64,000 bases of DNA from positions 62,001 to 126,000 of the forward strand of contig URGW01000001.1 in the NCBI GenBank assembly GCA_900547475.1, written 5' to 3'. The notes beneath the pieces were generated by a model, which saw only the letters and a program-made list of their open reading frames with translations, did not search any database and was not told where the DNA came from. The translations under genes and the position numbers were made by a program. Each line of letters begins with the position of its first letter. Position 1 is the stretch's first letter. Positions 60,097-64,000 of this stretch are shown here, piece after piece. Source of the stretch: an uncultured Clostridium sp. Its GTDB lineage: Bacteria > Bacillota > Clostridia > Clostridiales > Clostridiaceae.

Positions 60097-60762
60097 TTGG
60101 AAAATATAATAACTACACTTTTAAATTACTTTTTTACATTATTACCACAAATTTTAGAAGGATTAAAGGTAACACTTGAAATATTTATTTTAACATTAGT
60201 ATTATCTATTCCATTAGGTATTATCATAGCATTAGGTAAGTTATCTAAAATAAAAGTTATTAACAAACTAACAAGTTCTTACATTTTAATAATGAGAGGA
60301 ACTCCTCTTCTTCTACAAATAGTATTTATATTTTTTGGACTTCCTAATCTAAATATTATAATTGATAGATTTCCAGCAGCTATAATTGCATTTACGTTAA
60401 ACTATGGAGCTTACTTTGGTGAAATATTTAGAGCTGGAATATCTTCTGTAGAACTTGGGCAATACGAAGCTTCTCATGTATTAGGATTATCAAAGAAAGA
60501 TACATTTTTTAGAATAATACTTCCACAAGCTTTTAAAACAGTATTACCACCTGTAGCAAATGAAATAGTTACTTTAGTAAAAGATACAGCATTAGTATAT
60601 GTCATAGGAATAGATGAACTCTTAAGAGTTGGTAAAATAGCAAGCAATAGAGATGCATCTTTATTCCCATTAGTAATTATAGGAGTAGTTTATTTAGTGC
60701 TTATAGGAGTTTTAACTAAAATATTGAACAAGCTTGAAGGAAAGTATCAATACTATAATTAA
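60097..60762 (+). CDS. Polar amino-acid ABC transporter permease
   Basis: 221 aa HisM-type permease with about five membrane helices, the N-terminal GLKVTLEIFILTLVLSIPLG and the EAA loop with EASHVLGLSKKDTFFRIILPQAF that docks with the ATPase. Starts at TTG 60097, preceded by GAGAGGAGTAACTAAA; no ATG is suitable. Works as a dimer with the ATP-binding protein encoded 10 bp downstream. Confidence 0.92.
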   Translation: MENIITTLLNYFFTLLPQILEGLKVTLEIFILTLVLSIPLGIIIALGKLSKIKVINKLTSSYILIMRGTPLLLQIVFIFFGLPNLNIIIDRFPAAIIAFTLNYGAYFGEIFRAGISSVELGQYEASHVLGLSKKDTFFRIILPQAFKTVLPPVANEIVTLVKDTALVYVIGIDELLRVGKIASNRDASLFPLVIIGVVYLVLIGVLTKILNKLEGKYQYYN

Positions 60763-60772
60763 GAGGTGAATT

Positions 60773-61486
60773 ATGTTAAAGATTAGAGGTTTAAAAAAAT
60801 CTTTTGGTAAGACTACCATATTAAAAGGTGTAGATTTAGATATAATGGAAGGTGAAATTGTTGTAATTGTAGGCCCATCTGGTGGTGGAAAAACAACTTT
60901 ACTTAGAATAATAACAGGTTTAGAAACTTGTGAAGAAGGTATTATACAAATTGCTGGAGATGTACTTTGTAAAAATGGAAAATATGCAGACAAAAAATCA
61001 ATTAATGCTATTAGAAAAAATATAGGTCTTGTTTTTCAAGGATTTAACCTTTTTCCTCATAAATCTGTATTAGAAAATATTATTGAAGCACCTATTAGGG
61101 CCTTATATGAAAATAAAGAAGATGCAATAAAAAATGCAAATGAAATTTTAACATTCTTAGGATTAGCAGATAAAGCTAATAACTATCCTTGTGAGCTATC
61201 TGGCGGACAAAAACAAAGAGTAGCTATTGGTAGGGCATTAGCATTAAATCCAAAGTTAATGTGTTTTGATGAACCAACTTCAGCTTTGGATCCATCTTTA
61301 ACAAAGGATATTGCAACACTAATTAAAAGTTTAAGTAAAAAGGGTATGTCTATGCTTATAATTACTCATGATATGGAATTTGCAAAACTTGTTTCTAATA
61401 AGATTATATCAATGGATTCTGGAGTAATTATTGATAAACATATATATAATGATAAAATTGAAATATCATCAAATACAATCTTATAA
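60773..61486 (+). CDS. Polar amino-acid ABC transporter ATP-binding protein
   Basis: 237 aa GlnQ-like ATPase. Walker A GPSGGGKT, Q-loop VFQGFNLFPH, signature LSGGQKQR, Walker B LMCFDEP, switch histidine ITHD. Powers uptake by the two upstream partners. AGAGGTGAATT before ATG. No clear terminator is seen in the 166 bp after it. Confidence 0.94.
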   Translation: MLKIRGLKKSFGKTTILKGVDLDIMEGEIVVIVGPSGGGKTTLLRIITGLETCEEGIIQIAGDVLCKNGKYADKKSINAIRKNIGLVFQGFNLFPHKSVLENIIEAPIRALYENKEDAIKNANEILTFLGLADKANNYPCELSGGQKQRVAIGRALALNPKLMCFDEPTSALDPSLTKDIATLIKSLSKKGMSMLIITHDMEFAKLVSNKIISMDSGVIIDKHIYNDKIEISSNTIL

Positions 61487-61652
61487 TATTAATTTAATAG
61501 TTTTTTATATATTAAATTGATAGTTTAATAGAAAAATGATATTTTCAATAATAACAAACATATGTTCTTTTGTCTGCTTTTATAAATTTCTATAATAAAT
61601 TCCTCTTCTTTTTATAATACTAATAATATTAATGTTATAAGGAGAGATTAAA

Positions 61653-61889
61653 ATGGCTGAAAAAACTATGAAATTTACAGATGATTCAGGAAACAAGATT
61701 GAATATGCTATATTAGAGCAAAAATTAATTAATAAAACTGAATATGTTGCAATGGCGCCAGTAAATAATAAAAGTGATGTAGAAATATTTAAAATTTCTT
61801 TTGATGAAGATTGGAATGAAACGTTAATTCAAGTTGAATCTGAAAAGGAATTAAATATGGTTAGACAGGTATCTAGCATTAAGTTTTAA
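61653..61889 (+). CDS. DUF1292 family protein
   Basis: 78 aa acidic protein with the DUF1292 pattern: FTDDSGNKIEYAILEQKLINKTEYVAMAPV and a C-terminal FDEDWNETLIQVES. Such proteins are common in clostridia, often encoded near yqgF or alaS, and have no established role. GGAGAG precedes the ATG. The gene has its own terminator. Confidence 0.88.
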   Translation: MAEKTMKFTDDSGNKIEYAILEQKLINKTEYVAMAPVNNKSDVEIFKISFDEDWNETLIQVESEKELNMVRQVSSIKF

Positions 61890-61900
61890 AATAAATGTTT

Positions 61901-61966
61901 AAAGATTTATTCTTAGTATTATATCTTATACTAAACAGGTGTAATACTAAAAATAGATCTTTTTTT
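61901..61966 (+). terminator. Long intrinsic terminator after DUF1292
   Basis: Imperfect stem of about 21 bp: AAAGAT/ATCTTT, TATT/AATA and TTAGTATTA/TAATACTAA, with two mismatches and a T-run. Confidence 0.8.
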
Positions 61967-62057
61967 ATTTAAATTTATCTATCCATTGATAATTATATCT
62001 AGATGATAATAATTATTTATGATAATCTATAACAAAGAAAAGTTTTTAGGAGGATAT

Positions 62058-62939
62058 ATGAAAAAAATAACATTAAGTAATAGAACAAAAGGTGTTTTAT
62101 TTATAATAATATCTGCATTTGGATTTGCTATGATGTCTGCATTCGTTAAACTTTCAGGAGATTTACCATCATTTCAAAAAACATTTTTTAGAAATATAAC
62201 ATCTTGTATAATTGCATTTATATTAATAATTATTAATAAAGAAAGTTTCTTTGGAAAATTAGAAAATCAGAAGACTCTAATTTTACGCTCAATATTTGGT
62301 ACGCTAGGAATAGTTTTTAACTTTTATGCAATAGATAAATTAGTATTATCTGATGCTAATATGTTAAATAAATTAAGCCCATTCTTTGTAATAATATTCA
62401 GTGCCATTGTCTTAAAAGAAAAAATAAATACAAAACAAGGATTAGCTATTATTGTTGCTTTTATAGGATCATTATTTATAATTAAACCACAATTTAATTT
62501 TGACATAGTTCCATCATTAATTGGTGTATTAGGTGCTATATGTGCAGCTGCAGCTTATACTTGCTTAAGAGCTTTAGGTGGAAAAGAGAAATACTATACT
62601 ATTGTATTTTACTTCTCCTTCTTTTCTACAATAGCTATATTACCATTTATGCTAATAGTATATAAAGAAATGTCAATGTTACAATTTGTTTATTTAATCT
62701 TAGCAGGTATCTTTGCTAGTATTGGACAATTTGGTATTACTATTGCTTATAAATATGCAAAAGCAAAGGAAATATCTATATTTGACTATAGTAATATCAT
62801 ATTCTCAGCAATAATAAGTATAGTTTTATTTAATGTTATTCCAGATTATCTAAGTGTAATTGGATACATAATTATATTTGCTGTATCATTATATATGTTC
62901 TTATACAATAAAAAGTTAGATAAAATTGAAAGAAAATAA
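62058..62939 (+). CDS. EamA/DMT-family transporter
   Basis: 293 aa with ten membrane helices in two EamA repeats. Start set at ATG 62058, just after TTAGGAGGATAT; an in-frame ATG at 62019 has no ribosome site. Repeat segments include MMSAFVKLSGDLPSFQKTFFRNI and MLNKLSPFFVIIFSAIVLKEKI, the latter with the family glutamate. EamA proteins export or import metabolites such as amino acids or nucleotides precursors; substrate unknown. Terminator follows. Confidence 0.9.
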   Translation: MKKITLSNRTKGVLFIIISAFGFAMMSAFVKLSGDLPSFQKTFFRNITSCIIAFILIIINKESFFGKLENQKTLILRSIFGTLGIVFNFYAIDKLVLSDANMLNKLSPFFVIIFSAIVLKEKINTKQGLAIIVAFIGSLFIIKPQFNFDIVPSLIGVLGAICAAAAYTCLRALGGKEKYYTIVFYFSFFSTIAILPFMLIVYKEMSMLQFVYLILAGIFASIGQFGITIAYKYAKAKEISIFDYSNIIFSAIISIVLFNVIPDYLSVIGYIIIFAVSLYMFLYNKKLDKIERK

Positions 62940-62941
62940 TA

Positions 62942-62979
62942 AGAAAAAAGTTGTACTATATGTAGTGCAACTTTTTTCT
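62942..62979 (+). terminator. Terminator of the EamA gene
   Basis: 16-bp stem with one G-U pair (62942-62957 with 62964-62979) containing A-run and T-run. Confidence 0.85.
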
Positions 62980-63002
62980 ACTTCTAAATACTTATTTATC
63001 TA

Positions 63003-63011
63003 TGCTATAAT
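63003..63011 (+). promoter_or_regulatory. Extended -10 promoter of the helicase gene
   Basis: TGCTATAAT at 63003-63011, the same box as upstream of the DUF523 gene, about 26 bp before the start codon. Confidence 0.6.
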
Positions 63012-63036
63012 TAAAACTTGTAAAGGAGGAGTAATT

Positions 63037-64000
63037 ATGTATAATAATAAAACTTCAAATGTTTTAGATATCCTTCTTAATAATAAAAATAAAGAAGAAT
63101 TAAAAATAGAAGTGTATTTAAATAAAATAGATTATAAAGGACAACTTTCTATAGAATTTAAAATTGGTTTAAAAAATAAACCTTCTAATAAATTAAATAT
63201 AATAAGAGATATAAGACAGTTTTTGGTCTATTACGAAAATAGTATCTCTCTAAAATATAGTAATGATTTCACATTTGATATAAGTAACCAATATTTTTCA
63301 AGTAATGATCTTGCTTTAATTGACTTTATGTATGAACTTCTAGAAATTGAAGGGAGTAAATCTAAATATTTAAAATCTGATGATAAATTGATTGATGGCA
63401 AATACATATATCCACCTAAATATCTAATTAAGGAATTATTTTATATTATAAAAGATCATCGTATTTACTTTAATGATGGTTTCTTTAGTAGACCTATTGA
63501 CTGTGAAGTATTATTAGAAAATCCTTATATAGAAATGAACTTAGACTATATAGATAAAGAGTATAATTTAAAACTGCTGTCTGACTTACCTATAATACTA
63601 AACAATAACTATAATGTTTTATTTAAAGGTACTACTATATATTTACCTGAAAAAAACTTTATTAATAAAATAAAACCTTATTTTGAAATATTCAAAAAAA
63701 ATAATAAAGTTACTATACCTAAAAGTGAAGAAGAAAGAGTTTTAAAAGAGCTTATTCCAACCCTTAATAATATAAGTGATAATTTAATATTATCTTCAAA
63801 TATTAAAGAAAAGGTTGTCTTAGCTAAACCAAAATTCAATTTTTATTTTAATAAAGAAAATAACTTTGTTTTAATGACTTTAAAAGTTCAATATGATAAA
63901 TTTGAGTTTAATATATTTAATGAATTTGATAAAAAAATAATATATAGAGACTTAAGTAAAGAGCAAGAAGTTATGTCAGCTTTAAAATCACTTGGATTTG
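63037..64000 (+). CDS. SNF2-family DEAD/DEAH helicase, N-terminal part (cut by window end)
   Basis: The frame opens at ATG 63037 after AAAGGAGGAG and continues without stop to the window end (321 codons). The translated part is all before the helicase motifs and matches the bacterial SNF2 helicase-associated region: an early KNKEELKIEVYLNKIDYKG, an RDIRQFLVYYENSISLKYSNDFTFD-like segment around residue 60, and YFSSNDLALIDFMYELLE. Bacterial proteins of this kind are usually 1000 aa or more, with the ATPase at the C terminus, so most of the gene lies outside. The role of these RapA-like enzymes in clostridia is unknown. Confidence 0.75.
   Translation, partial: MYNNKTSNVLDILLNNKNKEELKIEVYLNKIDYKGQLSIEFKIGLKNKPSNKLNIIRDIRQFLVYYENSISLKYSNDFTFDISNQYFSSNDLALIDFMYELLEIEGSKSKYLKSDDKLIDGKYIYPPKYLIKELFYIIKDHRIYFNDGFFSRPIDCEVLLENPYIEMNLDYIDKEYNLKLLSDLPIILNNNYNVLFKGTTIYLPEKNFINKIKPYFEIFKKNNKVTIPKSEEERVLKELIPTLNNISDNLILSSNIKEKVVLAKPKFNFYFNKENNFVLMTLKVQYDKFEFNIFNEFDKKIIYRDLSKEQEVMSALKSLGF

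Noticed and set aside
1..64000. CRISPR arrays, insertion sequences, tRNA or rRNA genes, prophage genes
   Set aside because: No regularly spaced repeats, transposase-like frames, cloverleaf sequences or phage functions were seen on reading both strands.

Overview
The window is very AT-rich DNA from a Clostridium of the sensu stricto type (low-GC Firmicutes). This rests on base composition, strong purine-rich Shine-Dalgarno sites (many of them GGGGG or GGAGG), TTG starts, FabK instead of FabI, a fabH-acpP-fabK-fabD-fabG-fabF-accB-fabZ-accC-accD-accA operon, [FeFe]-hydrogenase maturation genes, a CIRCE element and a BirA-controlled birA-bioY pair. The species cannot be fixed from the sequence alone. 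No tRNA, rRNA, insertion sequence, phage or CRISPR array was seen.

Layout. 1-11.5 kb: a TPR protein cut by the left edge, a response regulator/histidine kinase pair, a nitronate-monooxygenase-type flavoprotein, bioY and birA on the minus strand behind a BirA operator, a C_GCAxxG_C_C redox protein, a tiny membrane protein and a full-length cobalamin-dependent MetH. 11.5-14.9 kb: a promoter and a structured leader with a terminator, then a TM1266-type regulator, hydG and a wrecked hydF, followed by a phospholipase-C-like protein and a small membrane protein. 15-22.6 kb: a peptide-scavenging neighbourhood of two very similar OppA lipoproteins flanking a class I amidotransferase-type gamma-glutamyl hydrolase, an M14 carboxypeptidase and an M42 aminopeptidase. 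22.8-37.2 kb: mostly single-gene units: a selO broken by one in-frame stop, a K+/H+ antiporter, an aldo/keto reductase, an alpha-hydroxy-acid oxidase family protein, two MATE exporters (one divergent from a MarR gene), an RseP-type protease, a DeoR regulator divergent from a HAD phosphatase, a Dus enzyme, a lipoprotein abutting a signal peptidase I remnant, and greA.

37.3-46.9 kb is the fatty-acid synthesis operon. It has one strong promoter and two FabT-type palindromes, and it encodes the whole elongation cycle and all four acetyl-CoA carboxylase subunits. The biotin supply genes (birA-bioY) lie in the same window and serve AccB. 47-64 kb: htpG under a CIRCE operator, small unknown proteins, a PflA-like radical SAM protein, a ZapA with a long coiled-coil tail, a U32 peptidase (DUF3656), mutS2, DUF523, a polar amino-acid ABC transporter, DUF1292, an EamA transporter and the start of an SNF2-type helicase that runs off the right edge.

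The most interesting points are the structured, possibly pseudoknotted leader in front of the hydG unit, the decay of hydF right behind hydG, the single-codon break in selO, the signal peptidase remnant, a probable AUA start (or start-codon loss) in the M14 peptidase, and a shared long-leader layout at three peptide-use genes. I did not find a clear new multi-gene system. Most of the window is ordinary core genome.
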